This document shows, one piece after another, positions 25,604 through 34,960 of a DNA stretch of 64,000 nt. The first letter of the stretch is position 1. Each line of letters begins with the position of its first letter. This DNA is from Clostridiales bacterium UBA4821 (GTDB lineage Bacteria > Bacillota > Clostridia > Acetivibrionales > UBA4821). Below the pieces are notes generated by a model. That model ran no database searches. It worked only from the letters and a program-made list of their open reading frames with translations, and was not told where the DNA came from. The stretch lies in contig DHFP01000251.1 in assembly GCA_002402315.1 (NCBI GenBank), forward strand, positions 10,907 to 74,906, given 5' to 3'. Position numbers and translations under genes: made by a program.

Positions 25604-25742
25604 TGTCATTGCGAGCGAAAATAAATACTTGCGAACCTACTAAGCGTGGCAATCTCAGACCTTTAAGGAATACCCTTGCAAATTAGTATTCCTCATTGGT
25701 CTGGAGATCCTCACGCTCCATTTTATTCCGCTCAGGATGACA
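25604..25742. repeat. Dispersed palindromic element of the TGTCATTGCGAGCG type
   Basis: The element begins TGTCATTGCGAGCG and ends CGCTCAGGATGACA, giving imperfect terminal inverted repeats, with internal GCAATCTC and GAGATCCTCACGC also opposed. This consensus is a widespread miniature repeat in bacterial genomes. A stretch of about 20 bases before GCGTGGCAATCTC interrupts the usual sequence. The remaining gap 25570-25808 holds nothing else recognisable. Confidence 0.75.
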
Positions 25743-25808
25743 TAAGCAGTACGATGTAGTCGTTGTAAGAGACATTAAATTGATAATAAATTCTTACTTA
25801 GCTGAGTA

Positions 25809-26354
25809 TCAGCTTGCTTCTTCCAAAAGTATACCTTCATTATAGATATTTTTACTATCTTCTCTAAAGTGCTTCTTATTTAGCTTGTTTAAAACATTGA
25901 TAGTCTTAAACTGAACCAATACAAAAGGTATTAAAATTGCATAGTAAGCCGGAGAGAACATCTGGACAATACCTGTCTTAACAAGCCCCCAGGATATAAA
26001 GAACATACCAAGGACAAAGAATGCAACTCCGGGGCATATTAGAGCATAACTTCCGGGACTCTTTTTCTCACCGCCGACATATTCATCGAAATACCCAACC
26101 TTCTTTAGCACTACATAGCCAACATAACCCGTAATTATTTGTAATGATATAAATATTGAAAGAACTACAAACATAACTACCGGTGAAGGAGAAGTATGGA
26201 GAAGGTTATGGGATATACCTGAAGTCAAGCGTACGAAAGTAATTCCAAGCAGAGTTAAGATGGGAATGGAAACCCAAAGGCTTGGATTATAATTGGAGTT
26301 TAAATTTAGATTTAGACTCTCGTATATAACTTTCACACCCCTTTCATTTAGCAT
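25809..26354 (-). CDS. Four-helix integral membrane protein under CsoR/CstR-type control
   Basis: This 181-residue protein has four hydrophobic helices (about residues 27-45, 59-80, 105-130 and 134-150) and a charged C-terminal tail. Helix two contains PSPVVMFVVLSIFISLQII and the loop after it YVVLKKVGYFDEYVGGEKK. No family is recognised. The open frame extends to 26396, but the promoter and operators occupy that stretch, so ATG 26354 (TTAGGG upstream) or GTG 26336 is the likelier start. The operators suggest induction by copper or by reactive sulfur species. Confidence 0.65.
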   Translation of the reverse strand: MLNERGVKVIYESLNLNLNSNYNPSLWVSIPILTLLGITFVRLTSGISHNLLHTSPSPVVMFVVLSIFISLQIITGYVGYVVLKKVGYFDEYVGGEKKSPGSYALICPGVAFFVLGMFFISWGLVKTGIVQMFSPAYYAILIPFVLVQFKTINVLNKLNKKHFREDSKNIYNEGILLEEAS

Positions 26355-26368
26355 ATTTAAAGCCCTAA

Positions 26369-26427
26369 ATACCCATAGGGGGTATTTGATAATCATATAA
26401 TACCATAGGGGGGTATATGATTGTCAA
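26369..26427 (-). promoter_or_regulatory. Leftward promoter with two CsoR/CstR-type operators
   Basis: On the reverse strand, TTGACA (26427-26422) and TATTAT (26402-26397) are separated by 19 bases. A G/C-tract site flanked by ATAC...GTAT lies inside that spacer (26400-26416) and a second copy follows the start point (26369-26385). The two begin exactly 31 bp apart, about three helical turns. The form matches operators of the CsoR/CstR (DUF156) repressors; no such repressor gene is in the window. Confidence 0.72.
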
Positions 26428-26531
26428 GTATAATTTGGAAATTTTAAAATAAATATTGTAAATTCAAGCATTGAACTTATAATCTGTATATATTAAAATA
26501 GACAAGATTAGAGTAACTTTATTGGAAGAGA

Positions 26532-29500
26532 ATGGTGGATACTATGAATTTTCTTGAGGGGTTAAATGAGCAACAGATGAAAGCAGTAGTGCACGGTGAG
26601 GGACCGCTGCTTATACTTGCAGGGGCAGGAAGCGGCAAGACAAGGGTTTTGACCCATAGAATCACTTACCTGATTTCGGAGTTAGGGGTTAAACCATGGA
26701 ATATACTGGCTATTACATTTACAAACAAAGCAGCAAGGGAGATGAAGACCAGGGTATCCCATTTGCTTGGGACGGCCGGAGAGGATATGTGGATCAGCAC
26801 ATTTCACTCAGCTTGTGTGAGAATTTTGAGAAGAGATATAGATAAGCTGGGGTATGATAAAAACTTTGTTATTTTTGATTCTTCCGACCAGCAGGTTGTA
26901 ATTAAAGAGTGTTTAAAAGAATTAAACCTGAATGACAAGAATTTTCCTCCCAAATCAGTGCTGAGTGAAATAAGCAAGGCAAAGGATGAAATGATAGATT
27001 CAGCCGCCTATTCCAATATGTATGCCTCTGATTTCAGGTTGGGTAAAATTGCGAAGATCTATGAGCTATACCAAAAAAAGATAAAGCTGAATAATGCCCT
27101 TGATTTTGATGATATTATCTTTAAAGCCGTAAATTTATTGCTAGAACATCCGGATGTTTTGGATTATTATCAGTCCAGGTTTAAATATTTACTTGTTGAT
27201 GAGTATCAGGACACAAATAGCGCTCAGTTTACATTGATAAGTTTGCTTTCAGCCAGGTACGGCAACATATGTGTTGTTGGCGATGATGACCAGTGTTTAA
27301 TACAGGGCACACAAGTTCATACGCCTGAGGGTATTGTACCTATACAGGAAATTAGTGAAGGACAAAATGTACTATGCGCATCAGGTTTCGGAGAGGTAAT
27401 GGCAGGAACGGTTAATAAAAAAATTACTAAGGATTATAAAGGGACTATTATTAGAATTAGAACAAGAACCGGAAAAGAAATAAAGGCAACACCTAACCAT
27501 ATTGGGTTTGCAAAAATAAATTACCAATCTGGAGTATATTACGTATATCTGATGTATAAAAGAGGTATTGGTTATAGAATTGGACAAACGCAAGGTGTAA
27601 GAAGTCGAAAAGGTGAATTTACTAACGGTTTATTTGTTAGGCTTAACCAGGAACATGGAGATAAAATGTGGATTTTAAGGGTATGCTTTGATAAGGAAGA
27701 TGCGACATACTATGAGCAATTATACTCAATTAAGTATGGTATTCCTACAACTGTTTTCCATGGTTTAGGAAGGCGGATTTTACTATCAAAGGGTTATATT
27801 GAAAAAATATTTAAAGAAATAAATACTGAAAATGCTGCAAAAAAATTAATGGGAGACCTAATTCTCTTTGAAGAGTATCCGCATCATGTTTGCAATGCTG
27901 TTGTAAGAGGAGAATCAGTAAGGCGAATTATAAATATTACATCTTTTGGAGGGAGAAAAACCGGAACAGATTCTGGATGGCATAGTCACCGTATTTGCTT
28001 AAATACTTCAGGAGAGGAATTAAGGACAAAAGCCAAGCAGGATAATTTTCCTGTTAGAAATGGAAACCGGAGTACTTGGAGAATAGAGACAGAAAGAAAA
28101 GAATATGATCATGCAGATATGTACGCTGATGAAATTATAAAACTGGATGAGAGTCTGGACATTGTAAAAAAAGCTAGATTAACAAAAAAATGTAGTTTTA
28201 ATTATATGCCGTTATCTCATATGAAGCCCACCATGAGTATAGCAATATTAGATAATGGTGAAATTGTGGAAGATATAATAGAAGAAGTAGAGTTTGAGTA
28301 TTACGAAGGGAAAGTATACGACTTATCTGTTCCTCATTTGAGGCAGTATATAAGTGAGGGAATTGTTGTTCATAATTCAATTTACGGATGGAGGGGCGCA
28401 AACATTAGAAATATCCTGGACTTTGAAAAGGAATTTCCAGGGACAAAGGTTGTCAAGCTTGAACAAAATTACAGGTCTACACAGAGTATCCTGGATGCTG
28501 CGAATAGTATTATTAAGAATAATCCGGGCCGTAAGAGCAAAAAACTGTGGACTCAAAACGGCAAGGGTGAAAAGATAAGTTATTTTTGCGCGTCTAATGA
28601 GCATGAAGAGGCTGAATTTATTCTACATGAGATAAATAGTCAGCTTAAGGATGGCGATAGAAAGTATTCCGACTTTGCGGTTCTATATAGAATGAACGCC
28701 CAATCACGTGTACTGGAAGAAGCGTTTATGAAATATGGAATACCGTATAAGCTGGTTGGAGCATTAAAATTCTATGATAGAAAGGAAACCAAGGACCTCC
28801 TGGCTTATCTTAGAGTAATTCACAATCCATCAGATTCTGTAAGCTTGAAGAGGATAATCAACGTTCCCAAGAGAGGCATAGGTAAAGCTACAATTGAACT
28901 ATTGGAACAGCAGGCAGCTGCCAGAGGGGTTTCAATATTTACCTTGATACAAGCTGTTGACAGCATACAGGGGATAAGCAGGGGTGCAGCAGCACTTCAG
29001 GATTTCTCTTCAATGATGTGTGGTCTTATGGCACTAAAAGAGAAGATGAAGGTGTCTGAATTTATTGGTGAAGTCCTTCAGAAATCCGGCTATCTTAAAG
29101 AACTGGAAGATGAAAACACCCTTGAAGCACAGGGGAGAATTGAAAACCTTAAGGAGTTCATATCTGTTGCAGTTGAGTTTGAAAGAGAAAATCAGGATGC
29201 AGACTTAGGTTCATTTTTAGAGAATGTTTCACTGGTTGCCGATATTGATACCATGGATGAAAGCAACGATGCTGTGATTTTAATGACTTTTCATAGTGCC
29301 AAGGGACTTGAATTTCCTGTGGTATTCATGGTGGGTATGGAGGAAGGTGTTTTTCCCGGGTACCGCTCTATTGGTGAAGAGAGTGAAATGGAGGAAGAAA
29401 GAAGACTATGCTATGTGGGGATAACCAGGGCACGCAGACAGTTGTTTATGACAGGTGCATACTCCCGGACCCTCTTTGGCAGTACAACTTATAATAAGGC

Positions 29501-29882
29501 TTCAAGATTTTTAAGGGAAATTCCCGGGGATTTGATAGATGGCTTTGAAAGTAGTGTCAGGGACAACCGGAGAGACAGGTTAATGTCCTGGGATTCAACC
29601 GGTAATGACTTTGGAGGAGGTTCGTTATATTCAAGGAAAGCTCAAGGTGCTTATAAGGAACCGGTAGAGCTGGATGCTTACAGACACAGTAGAACGGCAC
29701 ATGATACCCTGGATTTATCGGAATTTAAGGCTGGAGTTCAGGTTGAGCACAAGAAATTCGGAATTGGAGTAATAACCAAAGTGGAAGAGGAAGGCAGTGA
29801 CCTAAAGCTGGATATAGCCTTTAAAGGTTTTGGCGTGAAAAGACTGATGGCACAGTTTGCAGGGTTGAAGATAATTGAATGA
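26532..29882 (+). CDS. pcrA: ATP-dependent DNA helicase PcrA/UvrD containing an intein
   Basis: The 1116-residue precursor holds a superfamily 1 helicase split by a 361-residue intein; after splicing, 755 residues remain, the normal PcrA length. Walker A is GAGSGKT (31-37), motif Ia AITFTNKAA, motif II LLVDEYQDTN, motif III GDDDQ/SIYGWRGA (interrupted), motif IV EQNYRS, motif V TFHSAKGLEF and motif VI CYVGITRARR. PcrA unwinds DNA in repair and rolling-circle replication. The C-terminus ends in a tudor-like segment (VEHKKFGIGVITKVEEEG). ATG 26532 or ATG 26544 may start translation. Confidence 0.95.
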   Translation: MVDTMNFLEGLNEQQMKAVVHGEGPLLILAGAGSGKTRVLTHRITYLISELGVKPWNILAITFTNKAAREMKTRVSHLLGTAGEDMWISTFHSACVRILRRDIDKLGYDKNFVIFDSSDQQVVIKECLKELNLNDKNFPPKSVLSEISKAKDEMIDSAAYSNMYASDFRLGKIAKIYELYQKKIKLNNALDFDDIIFKAVNLLLEHPDVLDYYQSRFKYLLVDEYQDTNSAQFTLISLLSARYGNICVVGDDDQCLIQGTQVHTPEGIVPIQEISEGQNVLCASGFGEVMAGTVNKKITKDYKGTIIRIRTRTGKEIKATPNHIGFAKINYQSGVYYVYLMYKRGIGYRIGQTQGVRSRKGEFTNGLFVRLNQEHGDKMWILRVCFDKEDATYYEQLYSIKYGIPTTVFHGLGRRILLSKGYIEKIFKEINTENAAKKLMGDLILFEEYPHHVCNAVVRGESVRRIINITSFGGRKTGTDSGWHSHRICLNTSGEELRTKAKQDNFPVRNGNRSTWRIETERKEYDHADMYADEIIKLDESLDIVKKARLTKKCSFNYMPLSHMKPTMSIAILDNGEIVEDIIEEVEFEYYEGKVYDLSVPHLRQYISEGIVVHNSIYGWRGANIRNILDFEKEFPGTKVVKLEQNYRSTQSILDAANSIIKNNPGRKSKKLWTQNGKGEKISYFCASNEHEEAEFILHEINSQLKDGDRKYSDFAVLYRMNAQSRVLEEAFMKYGIPYKLVGALKFYDRKETKDLLAYLRVIHNPSDSVSLKRIINVPKRGIGKATIELLEQQAAARGVSIFTLIQAVDSIQGISRGAAALQDFSSMMCGLMALKEKMKVSEFIGEVLQKSGYLKELEDENTLEAQGRIENLKEFISVAVEFERENQDADLGSFLENVSLVADIDTMDESNDAVILMTFHSAKGLEFPVVFMVGMEEGVFPGYRSIGEESEMEEERRLCYVGITRARRQLFMTGAYSRTLFGSTTYNKASRFLREIPGDLIDGFESSVRDNRRDRLMSWDSTGNDFGGGSLYSRKAQGAYKEPVELDAYRHSRTAHDTLDLSEFKAGVQVEHKKFGIGVITKVEEEGSDLKLDIAFKGFGVKRLMAQFAGLKIIE
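27294..28376 (+). other. Intein in PcrA motif III, with a GIY-YIG-like endonuclease segment
   Basis: The intein begins at Cys255 (CLIQGTQVHTPEG, block A) directly after GDDDQ and ends VVHN at 615; the +1 residue is Ser616. Block B has TPNH (320-323) and block F is GKVYDLSVPHLRQYISEG. All residues for standard class 1 splicing are present: Cys1, the block-B His, the penultimate His, the terminal Asn and Ser+1. The central part has YYVYLMYKRGIGYRIGQT (about 336-353) and a later YYEQLY Glu395, which resembles a GIY-YIG nuclease rather than LAGLIDADG. Inteins at this helicase site are known. Confidence 0.9.
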
Positions 29883-30087
29883 TAAATTAAATAAACAAAA
29901 TAAAGTTGAGAAATATTTATTATTAGAAAAAGGCATACATGATATAATTCAATCTAAATATGTCGACTAATGTAATAGTTTCCTGGTTAACTGGGAAAGA
30001 GAAGAATAAGTAAAACTCCTGATTATTAAAAGGAGGGTAGAGACGAGGAAAGTATTTTCAAGTTTAAAAAAGGAGGTTGAACAGTCA

Positions 30088-30378
30088 ATGACGGATGAAA
30101 AAAACAAATGCGCTACCCAGGATCATGATCATGATGAAATCCTCACTCTCGTTGATGAAGACGGCAATGAGAAGAATTTTATGGTGCTCGACATCTTGGA
30201 GGTGGACGGTTCTGAGTATGCAGTTCTCCTTTCGGAGGACGAAGATGATGAAGCGATAATTTTGAAGTTTTCTGGTAAAGATGATGAAGGTCACGAACTC
30301 CTCGTCGACATCGAAGATGACGATGAGTGGGAGAAAGTTGCCGATGTCTGGGAGGAAATGGTGGCCCAGGAAGAATAG
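30088..30378 (+). CDS. DUF1292 family acidic protein (YrzB-like)
   Basis: A 96-residue, very acidic protein. The core ILTLVDEDGNEKNFMVLDIL, EYAVLLSEDEDDEAIILKF and the acidic LVDIEDDDEWEKVADVWEEM match the DUF1292 family, common in Firmicutes and of unknown function. A GGAGGTTGAA site precedes ATG 30088. Usual neighbours of the family (yrrL, the Holliday resolvase yrrK, fur) are absent; it stands alone between pcrA and tRNA-Arg. The 205-base gap before it contains two AAGGAGG-like runs but no other gene. Confidence 0.9.
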   Translation: MTDEKNKCATQDHDHDEILTLVDEDGNEKNFMVLDILEVDGSEYAVLLSEDEDDEAIILKFSGKDDEGHELLVDIEDDDEWEKVADVWEEMVAQEE

Positions 30379-30397
30379 GAATAACAGCTACATTTGT

Positions 30398-30432
30398 GAC
30401 TGCCGGTCTTTTGCCGGGCAGTTTTACTTTTA
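30398..30432 (+). terminator. Rho-independent terminator after the DUF1292 gene
   Basis: ACTGCCGG pairs with CCGGGCAGT (one bulge) and is followed by a T-rich run (GTTTTACTTTTACT). Confidence 0.8.
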
Positions 30433-30508
30433 CTTTGATGGATAAGTTCAAGTTGACGGAATCTATTATCTCATATATAATTTTGAGTAAATCTTATAAA
30501 TAAGTAAT

Positions 30509-30585
30509 GCGCCCATAGCTCAGTTGGATAGAGCATCTGACTTCGGATCAGAGGGCCGGGGGTTCGAATCCTCCTGGGCGCGCCA
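30509..30585 (+). tRNA. tRNA-Arg (anticodon TCG)
   Basis: The 77-base cloverleaf has acceptor arms GCGCCCA and TGGGCGC, a D arm AGCTCAGTTGGATAGAGC, an anticodon loop CTTCGGA giving TCG (reads CGN/CGA arginine codons), a T arm with GGTTCGAATCC and an encoded CCA end at 30583-30585. Its 3' half is the bacterial attachment site used by the adjacent prophage and is restored by the element, so the tRNA stays functional. Confidence 0.96.
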
Positions 30586-30592
30586 TGTTAAA
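30538..30592 (+). repeat. Left attachment site (attL) in the tRNA-Arg 3' half
   Basis: A 55-bp sequence from the anticodon arm of the tRNA through the CCA end to GTTAAA. It is identical to 44737-44791. Confidence 0.93.
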
Positions 30593-30658
30593 AACCGCTT
30601 GAGAATTACTCTTGAGCGGTTTTATATATATAATTCAAAGTGGATTTCCATGCCCAAA

Positions 30659-30700
30659 AGTTGTGATTTTTGGACGCAAAAGTTGTGAAAAGGTTGTGAA
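30659..30700 (+). promoter_or_regulatory. Putative integrase arm-type sites, left arm
   Basis: Three direct copies of a GTTGTGA motif (30660-30666, 30682-30688, 30693-30699) lie between attL and the integrase stop. Two further copies in the same orientation lie next to attR. A palindromic stem, AAACCGCT/AGCGGTTT (30593-30624), precedes them and may terminate the tRNA transcript. Confidence 0.55.
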
Positions 30701-30710
30701 AAAAGAGCCC

Positions 30711-31292
30711 TTAATTGGACTCTTTTTTAAGATCAACTACATTTGATTTTTGGGGTTCTTTATAAAGCGTTTCTAATTTTGCTATGGTCTTTTTCTTTCG
30801 CTCATTTGATAAGTGCGTATATACTTTTCTCATTATATTTATATCGTGTCCCATAAGTTCTGCAGCAGATACTTCATCAATTCCAGCGTCATAAAGTCCT
30901 GTACAATAAGTATGCCTTAATAATCTAAAAGTAAGAATAAATTTATGATCAATCATTTTTTCATTATCCTTATGCTTGAACCAATTTTTAATTCTTTTAT
31001 TAGCACTTCTCCATATCCTATTGAGTTCCGATAATCCCATTGGATCGCCTGCATGTCCAGGGAATAAATATAAGCTATTTTTTGCTGTTTTTTGATATTG
31101 CTTAAGATAATTTAAAAGTTCTTCAGGTATAGGAATATCTCTTATACCTCTATATGTTTTAGTAGTTTTAGTCTTAGGCTTAGATTTATAAAACTCAGTT
31201 GCTTTTGTTACTTTGATTATTCCTTCTTCTAAATCAATATCATTTCTTAATAACGCAAGAGCTTCTCCCATTCTCATTCCACGAAACTTCAT
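30711..31292 (-). pseudogene. int: Tyrosine recombinase (phage integrase), N-terminally truncated
   Basis: Only the catalytic domain remains (193 residues; intact phage integrases are about 350-400). Box I GMRMGEAL supplies the first Arg, the beta-hairpin lysine region follows, box II reads RLLRHTYCT, and MGHD plus KVYTH supply the last His and the catalytic Tyr. The first position of box II is Arg where His is usual. The SAM-like arm and core N-terminal domains are missing and a TGA in frame lies just upstream of the ATG, so the gene is broken at about 31290. It points toward attL, the usual place for int. Confidence 0.85.
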
Positions 31293-31352
31293 ATATCAGA
31301 AGGCCGGTAAGAATACTGCAGTTTAAGACTACGAGATAGAGGGGGTATATAC

Positions 31353-33193
31353 ATGGCTTATATGCCCGTAAAAATAAAATTTAAAGATAATACACAGGAA
31401 AAACGCTTAGAGCGCATGGATGGTGGTATCAATACTAAATTCCATGAAGCTTTAATAGGCGATATACAAGCCGCTGAAATGCTCAATCTAAATGCAAATG
31501 ACAGAGGGGCATTGACGAAAAGAAAAGGACAAGAGGTATTCAGGCAGTTTGCGAGCGGTCCCGTGCACGCAGCAGCCTACTACAAGGATAAATGGGTAGC
31601 AGCTCACAGCACAAAGATAAGCACCTGGAACGGCACAACAGAAACTGAAATAGCAAGCGGGCTTACCTCACAAAAGGGTAAGTTTGTTTTTTTAGTGATG
31701 TTCTGCTCTACTGGAATGGAGCTCAGCTAAAGCAAATAGACAGTACATTTACTTGTACTGATGTAGAAGCCAGCGCATATGAACCTACCCTGACATTAGG
31801 CCGTGGTCCATCTGGCGGCGGAACTCCATACGAGGAATGGAACCTGTTAACTCCTAGATTTAAAGATAGCTTTAGTCCTGATGGAACATCAACTGCATAT
31901 CCTATGAGTTTGACTAATTTAGATGCAGCTGCTGTTATCGCCTGGATAAACGGGGTACAGAAAACAGAAGGCGTGGACTTCACTGTAAACCGTACTACTG
32001 GAATTGTAACATTCACCGCTGCTCCTGCATCCGGTACCAACACACTTGTAATTCAAGCAGAGAAAACACAAGCTGGATTCGCAGACAGGATAAAGAAATG
32101 CATATACGTTGAACTGTATGGCGGTGGCAGTAATGATACAAGGCTGTTTATTGCTGGAAATGAGGATTACAAGAATGTTTACAGGTACAGTGGATTAACC
32201 GGTAATACTGCATATGACTTCAAATACTTCCCTGAAAACAGTTTTAATAGAATAGGCTCAGATGCAAAGCTGATAACCGGATTCTCTAAATACTATGGAA
32301 AGCTGATAGCTTTTAAGGAAGACCAGATTTTTTCTATCAGCTACAGTTACACTAATGGTACATCCACATTCCCGGTACAATCATTGAATAGTAAGATGGG
32401 CTGTAACATGCCTGGAAGTATACAGATAATAGGTGATGCGCCTGTATTCGCACATAGTCAATATGGAGTATACACAATAGTATCAACCCTACTGGAAAAT
32501 GAAAAGAATGTAAAGACTCTATCAGCGAATATAGAAGGTTCTACATTCAGGCCGGGATTACTTGATGAGACAGAAGAGGACTTAAAGAATTGCTCCAGTG
32601 TAGATGCAGACGGCAAGTATTGGCTGTGCGTTGGTTCAAAAGTATGGGTATGGGATTATAAGCTGTCTCCATATCCGAATGGACTAACAGATGACAGCCT
32701 GAAATGGTTTCCATATGACAATATAAATGCTAATTGCTTTTTGGTTATTGAAAGGGAACTGTATTACGGTGATAGGTCAACAGGTAGGTTGGTGAAGTTT
32801 ATAGACAACTACAACGATTTAAGCCAGCCAATAAATGCATACATGGTTACTAAGTCCTTCAATTTTGATTTACCGGATTGGGAGAAAACTGTACCGGAAC
32901 TATGGATTGTTACGAGGTCGGGTACTAATACAACTCTCGAAATTACCTATTATGACGACTATAATGTAACCTCTGACCCAGTAACAGTGAAATCAGCAAG
33001 TTTTTCAGCAGCAAGTCTTAACCTAGCCAATTTTAGTGTAGCGGTTTATAGGTTCCCGATAACGGTTAAACGTAAGCCAAAGCTGAAGAAAATACGAAAC
33101 GTTCAGTTTAAGATAGCTAATAATGAACTGAATAGGAATCTATCAATAATGAGTATGGTTATTTCATTTGAACCAGAACAGAAAGTAAAATAA
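31353..33193 (+). pseudogene. Phage tail nozzle/stabilisation-like protein, frameshifted
   Basis: Two frames cover one gene. The 5' part (31353 to about 31690) continues in the +2 frame from AGT 31694 as SDVLLYWNGAQLKQID and on to 33193. They would join if the T7 tract at 31687-31693 had one more T, giving about 613 residues. The amino-acid pattern, with repeated strand-turn units such as YYKDKWVAAHS, FSKYYGKLIAFKEDQIF and GKYWLCVGSKVWVWDY, suggests a beta-propeller tail nozzle, as in gp12-like or stabilisation proteins. A preceding gene end (stop TAG 31337-31339) and RBS GAGGGGG show that an upstream neighbour was deleted. Confidence 0.7.
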
Positions 33194-33212
33194 CCAAAGC
33201 GAGGTGATATTT

Positions 33213-34913
33213 ATGCCATTCAAATTTGACAATAGCAGTCCGTCAACTATACCAAATCAAGGCTGGAATGATACAGTTAATTGGCCAACTGAGGCGGCAG
33301 ATGAACCAGAAGCAAGAGATTTATTGCAAAAGCAGCATGACCAGACAAGGGACTATATAAACAAGTATGTTAATACCGGAGTAGATACAGGCGCAGCTAA
33401 TGCTCTTGCAGTAACATTCGACCCCGCTCCTGCAAGCTATATTGATGGGTATGAGCTTGTTGTAAAGGCTGTTAATGCAAATACAGGAGCTTGTACGATA
33501 AATGTAAATGCACTAGGAGCAAAAGCAATAAAGAAGAATTACAATGAGGATTTGGTCGCAGGTGATATAAAGGCAGGACAAGAGATACACCTGAAGTATG
33601 ATGGTGCTAATTTTCAGTTATTGTCATCAACTGCTTATAATGCTGAAACTGTGGCACAACGTGACAGAGGCTTCTCTCTCGACCTGCCCTATTACTATCA
33701 GTGTAATGTGAAGCAGATACTTACATTTGACAGTGGCGGAGATGCTGGGGTTACTTTTACTTACGGTGCTTATAATACATCAATATATAAGACCGGAGAT
33801 GCTTCGAGAGGTTTTACAAATGCAGCTGGTATACAAACTATGTGTATTTCATGGAGTAATAATATAGATTTATCTGTATTTAATAATGGTTCGGCTAGCA
33901 CTGCAAATGATTATATAACTCTTTGCGTATACATTGGCGGTACACTACCTAGTAAAATTTGTATTGAATTTTCAACATCGAATACCGGCTCAGATATTGA
34001 TTCGAAGGAGTTTTTTTATGACATTTCATCATTGTCTGCGGGATGGAATTTTATAAAAATCCCTAAATCCGGATTTATTAAGACAGGATTACCGGATTGG
34101 AGTAGTCTTGGTTATCTGAGGCTATTTTATGAAGGTGGAGACGCGACTACTGATGTTTATTTTGATAATCTGCAATTGGTTCGTAAAGACCCAAGCGAAG
34201 CGAAGCCTAACCCATTCCAACGTCAAATCAATGGGGTGTGGACTAGAGAAGCAAATCCTGCTGATGGCGAATGGACAGTAGTTCAAGAGTTCGGTAAAAC
34301 AGTATTGCGAGAATTAACGGTAACAGAAACAGTTGTTAATCTAATAGGAACAACTGTGTATGGAGATTTTGAGTCTCAATTGACTATATCGCTAAAAGTT
34401 GATAACTATAGCGGTGCAGCATTATGTTACTATATAAATGCCGCCACCAAAGAACGTGTCTATTGTACGATTTTTCAAAACGAGCTCCACCTGAGTTATT
34501 TCGATGGCGCGGGCTATACTTCTTTAAACACCAAATCCTTTATTGCGGTGGCCGGAGATGTAATTACTATGAAATTAATTAAAAAAGGCAGTACATTTAC
34601 TGTAATTATAATAAAAAATGGTGATGACTATAATGCGGTGATCCTGACGGGGACGAATAATGCAGCAACTGGGTATTTTGGGATGTCTAGTTGCTATGCT
34701 TTGGCAAGTGTTTTGAGTGCAGGAATAACCACAACAGAATATGCAAGTGAGGCGGGGAATAGCCAAGCTACACAAAATAATGCTGTACTATATAAAGCAG
34801 GTGCGTTTACAGCGAATGAATTGCCAGTAAATAAGTATGGCATAGACACTACAAACAACAGGTTGTATGTTAAGTACCCAAATGGGACAATAAAGTATGT
34901 AGCCTTGACTTAA
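33213..34913 (+). CDS. Phage tail fibre / receptor-binding-like protein
   Basis: A 566-residue protein. The N-terminal part (to about 150) has a helical ARDLLQKQHDQTRDYINKYV segment and a small beta domain (GYELVVKAVNANTGACTINV) typical of fibre N-termini. A jelly-roll, carbohydrate-binding-like domain (about 155-325) and a concanavalin-like domain (about 345-510) follow, and a short C-terminal strand motif NNRLYVKYPNGTIKYV closes it. ATG 33213 has GCGAGGTGA upstream. The assignment is from domain pattern and position, so exact adsorption targets are unknown. Confidence 0.65.
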   Translation: MPFKFDNSSPSTIPNQGWNDTVNWPTEAADEPEARDLLQKQHDQTRDYINKYVNTGVDTGAANALAVTFDPAPASYIDGYELVVKAVNANTGACTINVNALGAKAIKKNYNEDLVAGDIKAGQEIHLKYDGANFQLLSSTAYNAETVAQRDRGFSLDLPYYYQCNVKQILTFDSGGDAGVTFTYGAYNTSIYKTGDASRGFTNAAGIQTMCISWSNNIDLSVFNNGSASTANDYITLCVYIGGTLPSKICIEFSTSNTGSDIDSKEFFYDISSLSAGWNFIKIPKSGFIKTGLPDWSSLGYLRLFYEGGDATTDVYFDNLQLVRKDPSEAKPNPFQRQINGVWTREANPADGEWTVVQEFGKTVLRELTVTETVVNLIGTTVYGDFESQLTISLKVDNYSGAALCYYINAATKERVYCTIFQNELHLSYFDGAGYTSLNTKSFIAVAGDVITMKLIKKGSTFTVIIIKNGDDYNAVILTGTNNAATGYFGMSSCYALASVLSAGITTTEYASEAGNSQATQNNAVLYKAGAFTANELPVNKYGIDTTNNRLYVKYPNGTIKYVALT

Positions 34914-34930
34914 TTGTAAAAGCCCCCAAA

Positions 34931-34941
34931 TATGGTATAAT
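34931..34941 (+). promoter_or_regulatory. Extended -10 promoter of the prophage protease gene
   Basis: TATGGTATAAT with TATAAT at 34936-34941 and the extended TGG element. There is no -35 at the normal distance. The same AATATGGTATAATA block recurs at 35752-35765 before the next gene. Confidence 0.7.
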
Positions 34942-34960
34942 AGAAGTAGGAGGAGATTGT

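Noticed and set aside
25570..25808. CRISPR-like repeats
   Set aside because: The sequence is a single dispersed palindromic element; there are no regularly spaced direct repeats here or elsewhere in the window.
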